Assembly: GCA_024637225.1 (NCBI GenBank)
Contig: JAGXFP010000033.1
Location: forward strand, 1-55,077
Source: Desulfobacterales bacterium
Lineage (GTDB): Bacteria; Desulfobacterota; Desulfobulbia; Desulfobulbales; JAGXFP01
DNA: 55,077 nt
Direction of reading: 5' to 3'
Below are positions 1 to 8,325 of this stretch, piece by piece. Each line of letters opens with the position of its first letter. Position 1 is the first letter of the stretch. A program made the position numbers and the translations under genes. Below the pieces are notes generated by a model, which saw nothing but the letters and a program-made list of their open reading frames with translations, searched no databases and was not told where the DNA came from.

Positions 1-53
1 CCCTTGCCCCTTGCCCCTTGCCCCTTGCCCCTTGCCCCTTGAACCTTGAACCT
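1..53. repeat. Heptanucleotide tandem array (CCCCTTG)n
   Basis: Five full CCCCTTG units plus one truncated by the window edge are followed by two degenerate units (AACCTTG, AACCTCA). On the minus strand, which is the sense strand of the ComEA-like gene ending at 53, this reads as GGGG runs separated by CAA and starts right at the stop codon. The array continues outside the window. Related period-7 arrays recur at many other intergenic sites here. Confidence 0.95.
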
Positions 54-484
54 CACTCGCAATAACCGACCGTTAAATCATCAATGATCGCCGCCGTTTT
101 CCGTGGGCCGATTCCCTTGACTTCCATAAGTTCGGATATATGCGTGAAACCACCGTGTCGGTTACGATAATCGATTATCCGGCCGGTCAGGGCAGGGCCG
201 ATTCCTCGAAGAGAGGCGAGGGTTTCGGCATCGGCTCGATTCAAATCAATGGGCTGCATCTCAAAAATTGCCCGCCTCGGATCAATTCCGCAATCGGTAA
301 CAGCTCCGATACCGGCCAGCATCTCCTCCAGGCCGGTTTCTTCCCCTGCTTTGACATTCCTGTCTCGGATAAGATTGCCCGGGCCGATCCAGTAAATAAG
401 CAAGGCCATCGCAAAGAGCAACAGGCCCCGCCAATCACGGCGAAATGGGATATTTTCAGGTGGGGTTTGGTTGAGGTCCGGCAT
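53..484 (-). CDS. ComEA-like helix-hairpin-helix protein
   Basis: This is a small membrane-anchored DNA-binding protein of 143 residues. One hydrophobic segment (about residues 18-35, LLLFAMALLIYWIG) is followed by a C-terminal pair of helix-hairpin-helix motifs: LASLRGIGPALTGRI, then LMEVKGIGPRKTAAI. The preceding 'PIDLNRADAETL' is the typical lead-in of ComEA-family domains. ComEA homologues bind double-stranded DNA at the outer face of the inner membrane during uptake; some short versions have other or unknown roles. The start at 484 (MPDLNQ) was chosen over one at 595 because the N-terminal extension is poor in recognisable features and overlaps a repeat-like region. The ribosome-binding site is weak, so the start is uncertain. 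The stop codon sits at the edge of the heptad array. Confidence 0.82.
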   Translation of the reverse strand: MPDLNQTPPENIPFRRDWRGLLLFAMALLIYWIGPGNLIRDRNVKAGEETGLEEMLAGIGAVTDCGIDPRRAIFEMQPIDLNRADAETLASLRGIGPALTGRIIDYRNRHGGFTHISELMEVKGIGPRKTAAIIDDLTVGYCE

Positions 485-579
485 AGTGGAAAGTGCCTGG
501 AATATTTTAACAATCAAGGGTTTGGGATCACCGAATCCCTGGACAGCTGAACCGAGGAGAGGGCCGCAGATCCGCGAAA

Positions 580-655
580 AAGGCCGGTCCGCCATACACC
601 TGTATATGGGCAGGCCGATGCCAAAGCAGATGCTATTCCCTGTGGTCGCTTACGA
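580..655. repeat. Palindromic repeat (GTAAGCG family), partial copy
   Basis: On the minus strand, GTAAGCGACCACAGGG starts two bases after the cimA stop codon. It matches the end of the element at 20745-20854 (GTAAGTGATTACAGGG). A mini-palindrome, CCATATACAGGTGTATGG, lies where the other copies carry CGTAC..GTACG. The far end (about 580) is not clearly defined. Confidence 0.55.
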
Positions 656-2239
656 TTAGACCGCGTCCTTCATCAGCTTATAGGTAATACTGTCGACCAG
701 GGCCTGCCAGCTGGCCTCGATGATATCATGGGAAACTCCCACCGTGCCCCATTCGCTGTGCTGATCGCTGGAGAGGATTAAAACCCTGACCTGAGCGCCG
801 GTGCCGTGCTCACTGGCCAGAACCCGGACCTTGAAATCCTTGAGCTCCATTTCGGCGAGGCTCGGGTAGAAATGGGTAAGCGCCTTGCGTAGCGCCTTGT
901 CCAGGGCATTAACCGGCCCCTCGCCCAGGGCCGCGGTATGGACCATTTCGCCTTTGACCTCGATCCTGATGGTCGCCTCATCCTGGGGGGGGAGCTCGGC
1001 CTCGGTCTTCTGGCTGATCACCCGAAAGCCATGCAGGTCGAAATAATCCCGGCAGGTTCCGAGGGCCTTGCGCATCAAGAGTTCAAAAGAGGCCTCGGCC
1101 CCTTCATATTGATAGCCCTTCTGTTCCAGTTCCTTGAGCTGCCCAAGAATACCGGTAACGGCCGGATCATCGCTTTCGAGATCGATCCCGAACTGCTTGG
1201 CCTTCAGGAGGACATTGCCGCGGCCCGATTGATCAGAAATCAGAATCCGCCGGGTATTGCCGACCTTTTCCGGCTCGATATGCTCATAGGTCCTGGGATT
1301 CTTCTGGACCGCGTGGACATGGATGCCGCCCTTATGGGCGAAGGCCGCCGCCCCGACATAGGCCTGATAGGGATTATGGGCCATATTGGCCAGCTCGCTG
1401 ACATAGCGGGAAGTTTCGGTCAGCCTGGCAAGATTGGCGGCCGCCGCGAATTGTCCGGACATCTTCAGGGCCAGGGCGGGCATGATCGTGGTCAAGTTGG
1501 CATTACCGCAGCGCTCGCCGACCCCGTTCATGGTCCCCTGCACCTGACGGGCGCCCATCGAGACAGCGATCAGCGAATTGGCCACCGCGGATTCACTGTC
1601 ATTATGGGCGTGGATGCCGAGATCGACGTTTTTACCAGCGGCGGCCAGATGGTCCTGCAAAGCCTTGATGATTTCAGCGACTTCCATCGGCAGGGTTCCG
1701 CCGTTGGTATCGCAAAGAACAATGCAGTCGGCGCCCGCCTCGATTGCCCGGTCGATAGTGGCCAGGGCATAATCGCGATCACCCTTGAAACCGTCGAAAA
1801 AATGTTCGGCATCATAGAAAAGGTGCTCGACATGGGGGCGCAGGTAGCGCAGGGAATCATCGATAATGGTCAGATTGTCGTCCAGCCCGATCTGCAGGGC
1901 GTCGCGGACATGGACGTCCCAGGTCTTGCCGAAGATGGTAATCCCCGGAGTACCGGCCTCGATCAGCGCCTTGAGATTGGGATCGTCTTCCGGCCGGTTC
2001 TTGAAATTACGGGTACTGCCGAAGGCGGTTAACCTGGTGTGCTTAAGATCATGTTTCCTGATCTCGTTAAAATACTCGGTGGTAACCGGATTGGCGCCGG
2101 GCCAGCCTCCTTCGATATAATCAACCCCCAGCTGATCGAGTTTCAGGGTAATCCGGATCTTGTCAGCGGTGGAGAGATTGAAGTTCGCGGCCTGGGTGCC
2201 GTCCCGCAGGGTAGTATCGTAAATTACCAGATCAGACAT
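656..2239 (-). CDS. cimA: (R)-citramalate synthase
   Basis: The enzyme condenses pyruvate with acetyl-CoA to citramalate, the first step of the threonine-independent route to isoleucine, in the cytoplasm. At 527 residues it has the full length of the CimA/LeuA-like family. Residues 8-16 (DTTLRDGTQ) carry the catalytic Arg and metal-binding Asp. H210 and H212 (GIHAHND) are metal ligands, and GVGERCGNANL lies at about 239-249. The last ~130 residues form the LeuA-type allosteric domain expected to bind isoleucine. The downstream position relative to lysC on the same strand fits a Geobacter-like amino-acid locus, with 358 bp of repeats between them. Homocitrate or isopropylmalate synthase is less likely, because the start 'YDTTLRDGTQAANFNLS' and the length fit the citramalate type. 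Confidence 0.93.
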   Translation of the reverse strand: MSDLVIYDTTLRDGTQAANFNLSTADKIRITLKLDQLGVDYIEGGWPGANPVTTEYFNEIRKHDLKHTRLTAFGSTRNFKNRPEDDPNLKALIEAGTPGITIFGKTWDVHVRDALQIGLDDNLTIIDDSLRYLRPHVEHLFYDAEHFFDGFKGDRDYALATIDRAIEAGADCIVLCDTNGGTLPMEVAEIIKALQDHLAAAGKNVDLGIHAHNDSESAVANSLIAVSMGARQVQGTMNGVGERCGNANLTTIMPALALKMSGQFAAAANLARLTETSRYVSELANMAHNPYQAYVGAAAFAHKGGIHVHAVQKNPRTYEHIEPEKVGNTRRILISDQSGRGNVLLKAKQFGIDLESDDPAVTGILGQLKELEQKGYQYEGAEASFELLMRKALGTCRDYFDLHGFRVISQKTEAELPPQDEATIRIEVKGEMVHTAALGEGPVNALDKALRKALTHFYPSLAEMELKDFKVRVLASEHGTGAQVRVLILSSDQHSEWGTVGVSHDIIEASWQALVDSITYKLMKDAV

Positions 2240-2289
2240 AAGTTCAACTCAATATTTTAGTTTGATTTATATTATGCAAACATCGTCAC

Positions 2290-2601
2290 CCGGCGCAACA
2301 GCCGTAAGCATCACCCGCGAAGCGCCGGAGATCCGAGGGGATTCCCTCAGGATATCACAATAACCACGATAAGTTCCCCTGCATAACGTATGCGTTCGTA
2401 GGGCGGATGCAAGGCATCACCCGCACACGCCACGACAAATGGGCAAGAAGCCTCCCCTGCTTTACCGTAAGCGTTCGCAGGGCACCGGAGATGCGAGGCA
2501 TCACCCTGTGAAGCGTACTTCAGTACGTGAACAGGGGGATAACGAAGCAGATTCGATGTCCTGCGAGCGTTTACCAGATTCGGTGCCCTGCGGACGCTTA
2601 C
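2290..2601. repeat. Stacked palindromic repeats between lysC and cimA
   Basis: This 358-bp gap has no gene. The clearest unit is 2467-2574: it begins GTAAGCGTTCGCAGGG, ends CCTGCGAGCGTTTAC, and has the central palindrome GCGTACTTCAGTACGTG. A second copy of the right end (GTGCCCTGCGGACGCTTAC, ending at 2601) contains the TAA stop codon of lysC on the minus strand. More degenerate pieces (GTAAGCATCACCCGCG near 2308, GTATGCGTTCGTAGGGCGG near 2388) lie upstream. Confidence 0.7.
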
Positions 2602-3833
2602 TCCGGGACCGGCTGGTTATCGCGCTCAAGCTCGAAGGCATCGTGGAGAGCCCGGACCGCCAGTTCGGTGTATTTTTCCTCGATCACGCAGGAAACCTTG
2701 ATCTCGGAAGTGCTGATCATCAGGATATTGATACCTTCCCTGGCCAGGACATTGAACAGGGTAGTGGCAATGCCGGAATGATTGCGCATCCCCACTCCGA
2801 CGATGGAGACCTTGGTGATCCCCAACGAACCGTTAACCGATTCGGCCTTGATCTCCCCCGCCACTTCATTGACGATCCGCATGGCCCGTTCATAATCGGA
2901 CCGGGGCACCGTGAAGGTCATATCGGTCAGATCACCGGCCCTGGTATTCTGGATAATCATATCGACCACGATACCGGCTTCCGATATCGGGGTAAATAAC
3001 TTGGCAGCGGTACCGGGGGTATCCGGCACCCGCGAGATGGTAATGGTTGCCTCATTCTTGTTATAGGTCACGCCGGAAACCAGCATCGATTCCATGGTAT
3101 CGTCCTCCTCCACAACCCAGGTGCCTTCCGTCTCCGTGAAAGATGAACGGACATGCACCGGAACTTTAAATCTTTTTGCCAAACCCACCGATCTTATATC
3201 CAGAACCTTGGCCCCGAGACTGGCCAGTTCCAGCATCTCGTCGTAGGTGATCCGGTCGATCTTCCGGGCCCGCGAGCAGATATTGGGATCGGTGGTATAA
3301 ACGCCGTCGACGTCGGTAAATATCTCGCACTGATCCGCTTTCAGGGCCGCGGCCAGGGCCACTGCCGTGGTATCGGAACCGCCCCGGCCCAGGGTGGTGA
3401 TATCGCCATCGGCGGTAACCCCCTGGAAACCCGCCACTACCACAATAGTGCCGTTATCCAGATGCTGTTTGATCAGATCGGCATTGATCTCCTTGATCCT
3501 CGCCTTGGTGTGGGTGTTGTCGGTGGAGATTTTGACCTGATCGCCGAGCAGCGAAACCGCATTCATCCCTTCATCCTTTACCGCCATGGCAAAGAGGGCA
3601 ACGGTAACCTGTTCGCCGCTGGAAAGCAGCACATCCATTTCCCGCGGATCGGGAATTGCCTGCATCTGGGTGGCGAGGTCGACAAAACGGTTGGTCTCGC
3701 CGGCCATGGCCGAAAGGACTACCACCATCCTGTTGCCTTCCGCCGCCTTCTTCATGACCCGGCGGGCGACGTTTCTGATCTTATCGGGATCGGCGACCGA
3801 AGTGCCCCCGAATTTCTGAACAATTAAAGCCAT
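2598..3833 (-). CDS. lysC: Aspartate kinase
   Basis: The enzyme phosphorylates L-aspartate, opening the pathway to lysine, threonine, methionine and diaminopimelate. It is 411 residues long, the size of monofunctional class II enzymes. KFGGTSV at residues 7-13 is the substrate and nucleotide signature, and the kinase core carries [16 protein letters not shown]. Two C-terminal ACT domains (from about residue 265; the second contains [14 protein letters not shown]) indicate feedback control by end-product amino acids. AAGGG sits just upstream of the ATG at 3833. The terminal TAA is supplied by the end of a palindromic repeat. No lysine-riboswitch-like element was recognised in the leader. Confidence 0.96.
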   Translation of the reverse strand: MALIVQKFGGTSVADPDKIRNVARRVMKKAAEGNRMVVVLSAMAGETNRFVDLATQMQAIPDPREMDVLLSSGEQVTVALFAMAVKDEGMNAVSLLGDQVKISTDNTHTKARIKEINADLIKQHLDNGTIVVVAGFQGVTADGDITTLGRGGSDTTAVALAAALKADQCEIFTDVDGVYTTDPNICSRARKIDRITYDEMLELASLGAKVLDIRSVGLAKRFKVPVHVRSSFTETEGTWVVEEDDTMESMLVSGVTYNKNEATITISRVPDTPGTAAKLFTPISEAGIVVDMIIQNTRAGDLTDMTFTVPRSDYERAMRIVNEVAGEIKAESVNGSLGITKVSIVGVGMRNHSGIATTLFNVLAREGINILMISTSEIKVSCVIEEKYTELAVRALHDAFELERDNQPVPE

Positions 3834-4369
3834 TTATCCCTTATCCTACCTCTGTGGTTTAAAAAAGCCAATAGCAAAGCCGTCCAGGCAATCCGGCACG
3901 ACCGGGTGATTGCCTCCTCAGGGTAAAGAACTTTTTTGCTTGGCCATCCCGAGACTTTTTGCGACTTTTCAAAAACAGGCGGCAGCCTACCGCCAAAGCG
4001 GTTTTCATAACAGGAAACCGCGAAAATAACCAGGCAAAATTCAAGGACAAAATTCAGGCAAACCGTGCCTGGCCGATGAACATAATTCTGGAGGTGGAGA
4101 AGGCAAAGCGGCCGGCTTAAACCGGAGCCATTAAAAAAAACGAATCAGCAAAAGCGGACCGGGATTCACCCATGCGGTTGCTGGCGCCGCGTGCAGCGAT
4201 GTTGACGGGGGACCATTTTCGGAGAGTTCTGAATGCCTGGAAAATCAGTACCCCGTCTACAGACAATCACCATGTCAATCTATAGAAATTTTGAAAAAAC
4301 TATTTACATAATGCTTTTTTGTTATACTAGGGGTGTAATTTAATTTTCAATCGATCTCGAGCGGGAAAA
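3834..4369. other. 536-bp divergent intergenic region
   Basis: The region between lysC (-) and the M23 peptidase gene (+) contains no convincing ORF. A stretch at about 3935-3967 (TTGCTTGGCCATCCCGAGAC) resembles one at 35370-35402, suggesting a degenerate repeat. An A/T-rich candidate promoter lies near the right end. A GGCAAACC...GGCAAAGC pair at about 4054-4112 is faintly reminiscent of a GEMM-type riboswitch but incomplete. Confidence 0.5.
4303..4328 (+). promoter_or_regulatory. Candidate promoter of the M23 gene
   Basis: TTTACA (4303-4308) and TATACT (4323-4328) resemble sigma-70 -35 and -10 boxes in an AT-rich stretch ~40 bp before the start codon. The 14-bp spacer is shorter than usual, so only the -10 box is reasonably likely. 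Confidence 0.35.
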
Positions 4370-5731
4370 ATGAAAGCCTTCAAGAAATTCCTTTTATCAA
4401 TCCATTTTATTACCGTGGCCTTTTTCTGCGCGCTGTACCTGATCCTGACCAGTGGGATAATTAATCCCCTCGGCGGTAACACTCTGAAAGATGCCAGGGC
4501 CTCAATCACCCAGCCTTCGGCGCCGGCCGCTTCCCCCATTCCCCTTGAAATTCACATCCCCGAAAACTCCGAAACCATCAGCGAAGAGACCTTTGACATC
4601 CAGGGAGAAATAAATCGGGGAGAGACCCTCAGCAAGTCATTAAAACGTTATGGCGTTCCCCCCAAGGTCCGGGCCCGCCTCATCGAATGTCTCCGAGAGG
4701 CAATCGACTTCAGGAAGATCCGGCCCGGCGACCGTTATTCAATCAAGGTTGACGATGAGGAAAAACTGCTGAAATGCGTCTATGAAATCAGCCCAATCGA
4801 GAGTTATACCTTGATCAATACCGACAACGGTTATCGAATCGAGCGCGATAAAAAAAATCTGGAAACCAGAAAGATCAGAATTTCAGGCACGGTCGACACC
4901 ACCCTTTTCGACGCCTTTCCCGCTGACATCAAAACCCCTAAGCTGATTTACGCCTTCGCGGATATTTTTTCGTCGCGATTGGATTTCAATACCGAAATCA
5001 GGGTCGGTGACCGCTTCAGCCTGATCGTCGAGGAGTATTATCTTTTTGGCGAATTTATCGGCTACGGCCCTGTCCTGGCCGGCAAGTATGAAAGGTCGAG
5101 CGGCGAACGCCTTGAAGCTTTCAGATATAATCCCGGCGATCAATTAAACTCTTATTTCGACCGGGAGGGCAAGGAGCTGGGTTCTTCTTTCCTTCGTTCA
5201 CCGGTCGAAATCGGCCGGATAACCTCCAGCTTCAACCGGAGCCGCAAACATCCGATTTCAGGAACAGTCAAACCCCATCTCGGAATCGATCTGGCGGCGC
5301 CCAGGGGCACCCGGGTGAAGGCCGCGGCCGACGGCAAGATTGTCTTTGCAGGCAGAAACGGCGGATTCGGCAACCAGATAATCATTGCCCACGCCAACAA
5401 CTACCGTACCCACTACGGTCATCTGGCAGGGTTTAAAAAAGGCCTGAAGGTGGGGCAGACGGTCAGGCAAAAAGAGATAATCGGCTATGTGGGTTCCACA
5501 GGCTTATCCACTGGCCCCCATCTCGATTACCGCATGCAGCATAATGACTCCTTCAGGAACCCCCTCTCTACTAAATACCAGCCGAAGTCGGTTCTTGAAG
5601 GAGAGAAACTCGTTGAGCTCCAACACTCAATCACCCCCCTGATCTCCGAATTATATACAGACTACGCCAATGTCGTTCTGGAAGTAGGCAGCCTGGTTAT
5701 CACGGGCGATCGCCGGATAGCCTTTCTCTAA
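4370..5731 (+). CDS. M23-family peptidoglycan endopeptidase, membrane-anchored
   Basis: A 453-residue cell-wall hydrolase of the MepM/NlpD type. An N-terminal signal anchor spans about residues 8-29. An OapA/LysM-like segment begins near residue 79 (GEINRGETLSKSLKRYGVP). The M23 domain covers about 300-400, with zinc ligands H303 and D307 (HLGIDLA) and H348/H351 (THYGHL). The final HxH motif, usually GPHLHxE, reads GPHLDYR (384-386), so the second His is replaced by Asp. Asp can still bind metal, so activity is uncertain rather than excluded. The product should act in the periplasm on peptide crosslinks. The gene lies 18 bp before trmL and is probably cotranscribed with it. Confidence 0.9.
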   Translation: MKAFKKFLLSIHFITVAFFCALYLILTSGIINPLGGNTLKDARASITQPSAPAASPIPLEIHIPENSETISEETFDIQGEINRGETLSKSLKRYGVPPKVRARLIECLREAIDFRKIRPGDRYSIKVDDEEKLLKCVYEISPIESYTLINTDNGYRIERDKKNLETRKIRISGTVDTTLFDAFPADIKTPKLIYAFADIFSSRLDFNTEIRVGDRFSLIVEEYYLFGEFIGYGPVLAGKYERSSGERLEAFRYNPGDQLNSYFDREGKELGSSFLRSPVEIGRITSSFNRSRKHPISGTVKPHLGIDLAAPRGTRVKAAADGKIVFAGRNGGFGNQIIIAHANNYRTHYGHLAGFKKGLKVGQTVRQKEIIGYVGSTGLSTGPHLDYRMQHNDSFRNPLSTKYQPKSVLEGEKLVELQHSITPLISELYTDYANVVLEVGSLVITGDRRIAFL

Positions 5732-5749
5732 GCCGGTTGATCTTAACTA

Positions 5750-6220
5750 ATGCCCGAAGACAAAAAACCATTCAACATTGTTCTGGTTGAACCGGAGATA
5801 CCGCCTAACACCGGCAGTGTCGCCCGTTTGTGCGGTGCTACCGATACGATCCTCCACCTGATCAAACCCCTCGGCTTTGCAACCGACGACAAACAACTGA
5901 AAAGAGCCGGACTTGACTACTGGAAATTTGTCGAGATCGTCTATTGGGAAAGCCTGGAGGAGTTCCTGGCCGAAGCCGACATCAGTTCCCTGCACTTTCT
6001 GAGCAAAAAAGTGGCAACCCCATATACCGAAAGCACTTTCAATCCCGGTGATTTTCTGGTCTTCGGCAAGGAAACCAAGGGACTGCCGGCATACATTATC
6101 GACAGTCTCCCCGAGCGCTGTTTCAACATCCCGATGACAAACCCCAATATCAGAAGCCTTAATCTGGCAATGTGCTGCGGCATCGTCCTTTATGAGGCAA
6201 TCCGGCAGCAGTCCGGTTGA
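5750..6220 (+). CDS. trmL: tRNA (cytidine(34)/cmnm5U34-2'-O)-methyltransferase
   Basis: A SPOUT-class methyltransferase that 2'-O-methylates the wobble base of certain leucine tRNAs. At 156 residues it matches TrmL length. Diagnostic stretches are LVEPEIPPNTGSVARLCGAT near the N-terminus, FGKETKGLP in the middle, and the knot-forming NPNIRSLNLAMCCGIVLYEA at the C-terminus. It follows the M23 gene by 18 bp with no terminator between them. No other SPOUT family fits both the short length and the IPPNTG motif as well. Confidence 0.93.
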   Translation: MPEDKKPFNIVLVEPEIPPNTGSVARLCGATDTILHLIKPLGFATDDKQLKRAGLDYWKFVEIVYWESLEEFLAEADISSLHFLSKKVATPYTESTFNPGDFLVFGKETKGLPAYIIDSLPERCFNIPMTNPNIRSLNLAMCCGIVLYEAIRQQSG

Positions 6221-6625
6221 CAACCCACCACCTCCGTCTGCAAAATCTCTTCGCGGACCAGCGCCACTTCTCAATGACCCATTTGAAAGCCCAGCCAATG
6301 CCGCGATCAACCTCCGTAATCAGTAGCGTATTTCAGCCAACCATGCTAATATTGTCAAATAATTTCCCAGCTGTTCTCAACATGCATCATGCCGGCCTTA
6401 AATCAGTTCTCGAACTCTATTCCGGGATTTTAAGTCCAAAACGTTGTTGTCGAAAACAATGGCGGACTCTTTAAATCACTAGTTGCCCTTTGCATAATTT
6501 TTCGGCTTAGCCTTCGCCAAAAGTCTTCATTTCCGGATGTTCTTCTCGGAAATCCAGGTTGCGGGCTCAATGATTTAAATTAGTTACGCCTTCATTTTAC
6601 TACAAAATATCGCGAGGTAATCCTT
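6221..6625. other. 405-bp gap with no recognisable feature
   Basis: No ORF with a credible ribosome-binding site, no strong hairpin and no copy of the local repeat families was recognised. Base composition drops towards AT on the right, as expected ahead of the gene at 6626. Confidence 0.5.
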
Positions 6626-7069
6626 TTGAGTACTGCCAAAAAATTTGAAGCAGGCGACGAGATAAATTCCCGTTGTCTTAAATGTAAGGATGTGACCAAC
6701 CACGTAATTGTCGCCATGGTCGAAGAAAAGGTTGCCAAGGTAATATGCAATGTCTGCAAAGGGCGCCACAATTATCGACCGGAAAAACCCGAGAAGACGG
6801 CCGGCGCAAAAAAGAAAGCACCTCGGGGCGCGGCAAGCGCCGAGGCCAAAGCCGCCAAAACAGAAGCACGTTACGTGAAGCTGCTCGCGGAGCGTGATCC
6901 CGCAAAAGCGGTGGCTTACGCCATGACCGGTATTTTCAAGAGGGACGAACTGCTTGATCATCCCGTCTTTGGACTGGGGCTAATCACCAAAACGATTCGG
7001 CCGGACAAGATAGAAGTGGAGTTCCGGATGGGTTGCAAGCTTCTGATCTGTGGGCCGGTCGAACGGTAG
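6626..7069 (+). CDS. Zinc-ribbon protein with C-terminal CarD/tudor-like segment
   Basis: An uncharacterised 147-residue protein. Two CxxC pairs (C17/C20 and C41/C44) form a probable zinc ribbon. A basic Lys/Ala-rich linker (about 53-80) follows. The C-terminus (about 113-144, HPVFGLGLI...VEF...CKLLICG) resembles the small beta-barrel 'HPxFGxGxV' found in CarD-type and DUF3553-like nucleic-acid-associated proteins. The start codon is TTG, supported by GAGG nine bases upstream and by the start of recognisable protein features. A nucleic-acid-binding role is an inference from the zinc ribbon plus barrel. Confidence 0.8.
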   Translation: MSTAKKFEAGDEINSRCLKCKDVTNHVIVAMVEEKVAKVICNVCKGRHNYRPEKPEKTAGAKKKAPRGAASAEAKAAKTEARYVKLLAERDPAKAVAYAMTGIFKRDELLDHPVFGLGLITKTIRPDKIEVEFRMGCKLLICGPVER

Positions 7070-7113
7070 AACCCCCGCCAATTCCTGATGGCGTCGAAAA
7101 AGTCATAATTTCA

Positions 7114-7201
7114 GTCATTGCGAGCGTAGCGAAGCAATCCAGAATTATGCAACTAGTTGAAAATACTGGATTGCTTCGTCGCTTCGCTCCTCGCTATGAC
7201 G
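7114..7201. repeat. REP-like inverted repeat (TCATTGCGAG type)
   Basis: The left arm TCATTGCGAGCGTAGCGAAG and right arm CTTCGCTCCTCGCTATGA are near-complementary and frame the core CAATCCAG...CTGGATTG. A second copy lies at 40912-40998. Palindromes of this type are widespread in environmental bacterial genomes and have no gene of their own. Confidence 0.85.
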
Positions 7202-7212
7202 TCGCAAAAAGC

Positions 7213-7320
7213 TGCCATTTCAAACGCAGTGAAAAATCTTATTCTTTGCACCCCACAGGGCATAAGTTTCGTTTGAGCAGGCAAGCAGCTCAACTCAGCT
7301 TTACGAAATGACATTATGGC
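7213..7320 (+). repeat. Repeat family B, copy 1
   Basis: Modules in order are: GCCATTTCAAACG...GAAAAATCTT, then AGGGCATAAGTTTCG, GAGCAGGCAAGC, CTCAACTCAGCTTTA, and the end AAATGACATTATGGC. The same modules recur at 8247-8296 (-), 9783-10032 (+), 13913-13945 (partial) and 44666-44818 (-). Confidence 0.8.
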
Positions 7321-7485
7321 CAATCAGGAGCAGCTTCAGCCGCGAATAAAGGCGGCATCGGAACAGGGGAATTCCTTGATTCCCAGGGCTTTGCCTGCAA
7401 TAATAAAGATGTGATTTAGTAGTTACAATGCTGTTTTATCCATGATAACGGATATCGCACCCCCAAATTCCAGGAGGTTTATTTC

Positions 7486-8031
7486 ATGAACGATTTCACC
7501 AACCGCATGCTGCGCGCGGCAAAGCTGGATGTCCACTTGTACGAAGAAGTTGAAGCGGACAAAAGCGCAATGCCCCAAGCCATCACTGTTGTTGTCCTGG
7601 CCAGTGTAGCGGCCGGCATCGGCGGCATCGGCATGGGAGCTGGTGGTTTCGGCGATATCCTGCTGGGGGTAATCGCGGCTTTGGCCGGCTGGTTTATCTG
7701 GGCTTTCCTCACCTATTTTATCGGCACCAAGATTCTCCCGGAACCGCAAACCAGGGCAGATTACGGTGAGCTGCTGCGAACCATCGGCTTTGCAAGCTCT
7801 CCCGGTCTGATCCGGATATTGGCGGTCATCCCCGGCCTAGGTGCCATAGTATTTTTAATCTCTTCCCTATGGATGCTGGTGGCAATGGTGATTGCGGTCA
7901 GACAGGCCCTTGACTACACAAGCACCTGGCGGGCCGTGGGGGTTTGCGTCATAGGCTGGATCTTCCAGGCCGTAACCATCATGACCTTCTTTGCTATTTT
8001 TGGCAGCCCGGAATCACCGCCCCTCGGTTAA
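7486..8031 (+). CDS. YIP1-family integral membrane protein
   Basis: A 181-residue polytopic membrane protein with about five hydrophobic segments (about 29-47, 50-75, 100-125, 128-145, 155-175). Small-residue-rich helices and the layout match bacterial YIP1-domain proteins, including 'GELLRTIGFASSPGLI' before the third helix. The function of bacterial members is not established. A strong AGGAGG lies nine bases before the ATG. The gene stands alone between repeat-filled spacers. Confidence 0.78.
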   Translation: MNDFTNRMLRAAKLDVHLYEEVEADKSAMPQAITVVVLASVAAGIGGIGMGAGGFGDILLGVIAALAGWFIWAFLTYFIGTKILPEPQTRADYGELLRTIGFASSPGLIRILAVIPGLGAIVFLISSLWMLVAMVIAVRQALDYTSTWRAVGVCVIGWIFQAVTIMTFFAIFGSPESPPLG

Positions 8032-8171
8032 CCGGAAGCGATCACAGGGTACCGAATCTGCTGTGTTATCGGCGAGAAGATTGGCCAATCCTGGACGGCT
8101 TATCCCCTGATCGGTTACATTAGGGACTCAGAAAATGTGGTATGCCGGTTTACCACGCATCGAAAAGTCCG

Positions 8172-8201
8172 TCATTCCGGCAGGTTTTAAGCCGGAATCC
8201 T
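8172..8201. repeat. CCGGC...GCCGG palindromic repeat
   Basis: TCATTCCGGC and GCCGGAATCC form an inverted pair around AGGTTTTAA. A similar unit is at 49320-49352 (CATCCGGC...GCCGGAATCC). Confidence 0.65.
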
Positions 8202-8246
8202 GATCATAGGCTGGTTGCCAGCTAAAAGCATGCTGGCACCAACGGC

Positions 8247-8296
8247 AAAGATAAAGTTTGGCCGCTTGCCGGCCCAAACGAAACTTATGCCCTATT
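8247..8296 (-). repeat. Repeat family B, copy 2 (core only)
   Basis: On the minus strand it reads AGGGCATAAGTTTCGTTTG followed by GGCAAGCGGCC. It lies within the longest possible reading frame of the following methyltransferase gene, which argues that the real start of that gene is downstream. Confidence 0.75.
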
Positions 8297-8325
8297 GCGG
8301 TATAAAAGGTACTTTTATAATTTTC

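Noticed and set aside
4050..4145. GEMM (c-di-GMP-I) riboswitch-like sequence upstream of the M23 gene
   Set aside because: GGCAAACC and GGCAAAGC blocks are present, but the 3' half with the conserved GGTTACC-type segment is missing, and the distance between blocks is wrong.
3834..4200. Lysine riboswitch upstream of lysC
   Set aside because: No conserved AGAGG/GCGC-type core or five-helix layout could be recognised in the minus-strand leader.
5747..6310. 187-codon minus-strand ORF opposite trmL
   Set aside because: Antisense shadow of a well-supported gene.
8215..8325. N-terminal extension of the TrmA-family protein
   Set aside because: Part of it is encoded by a family B repeat and it has no similarity to the family, so the start was set downstream.
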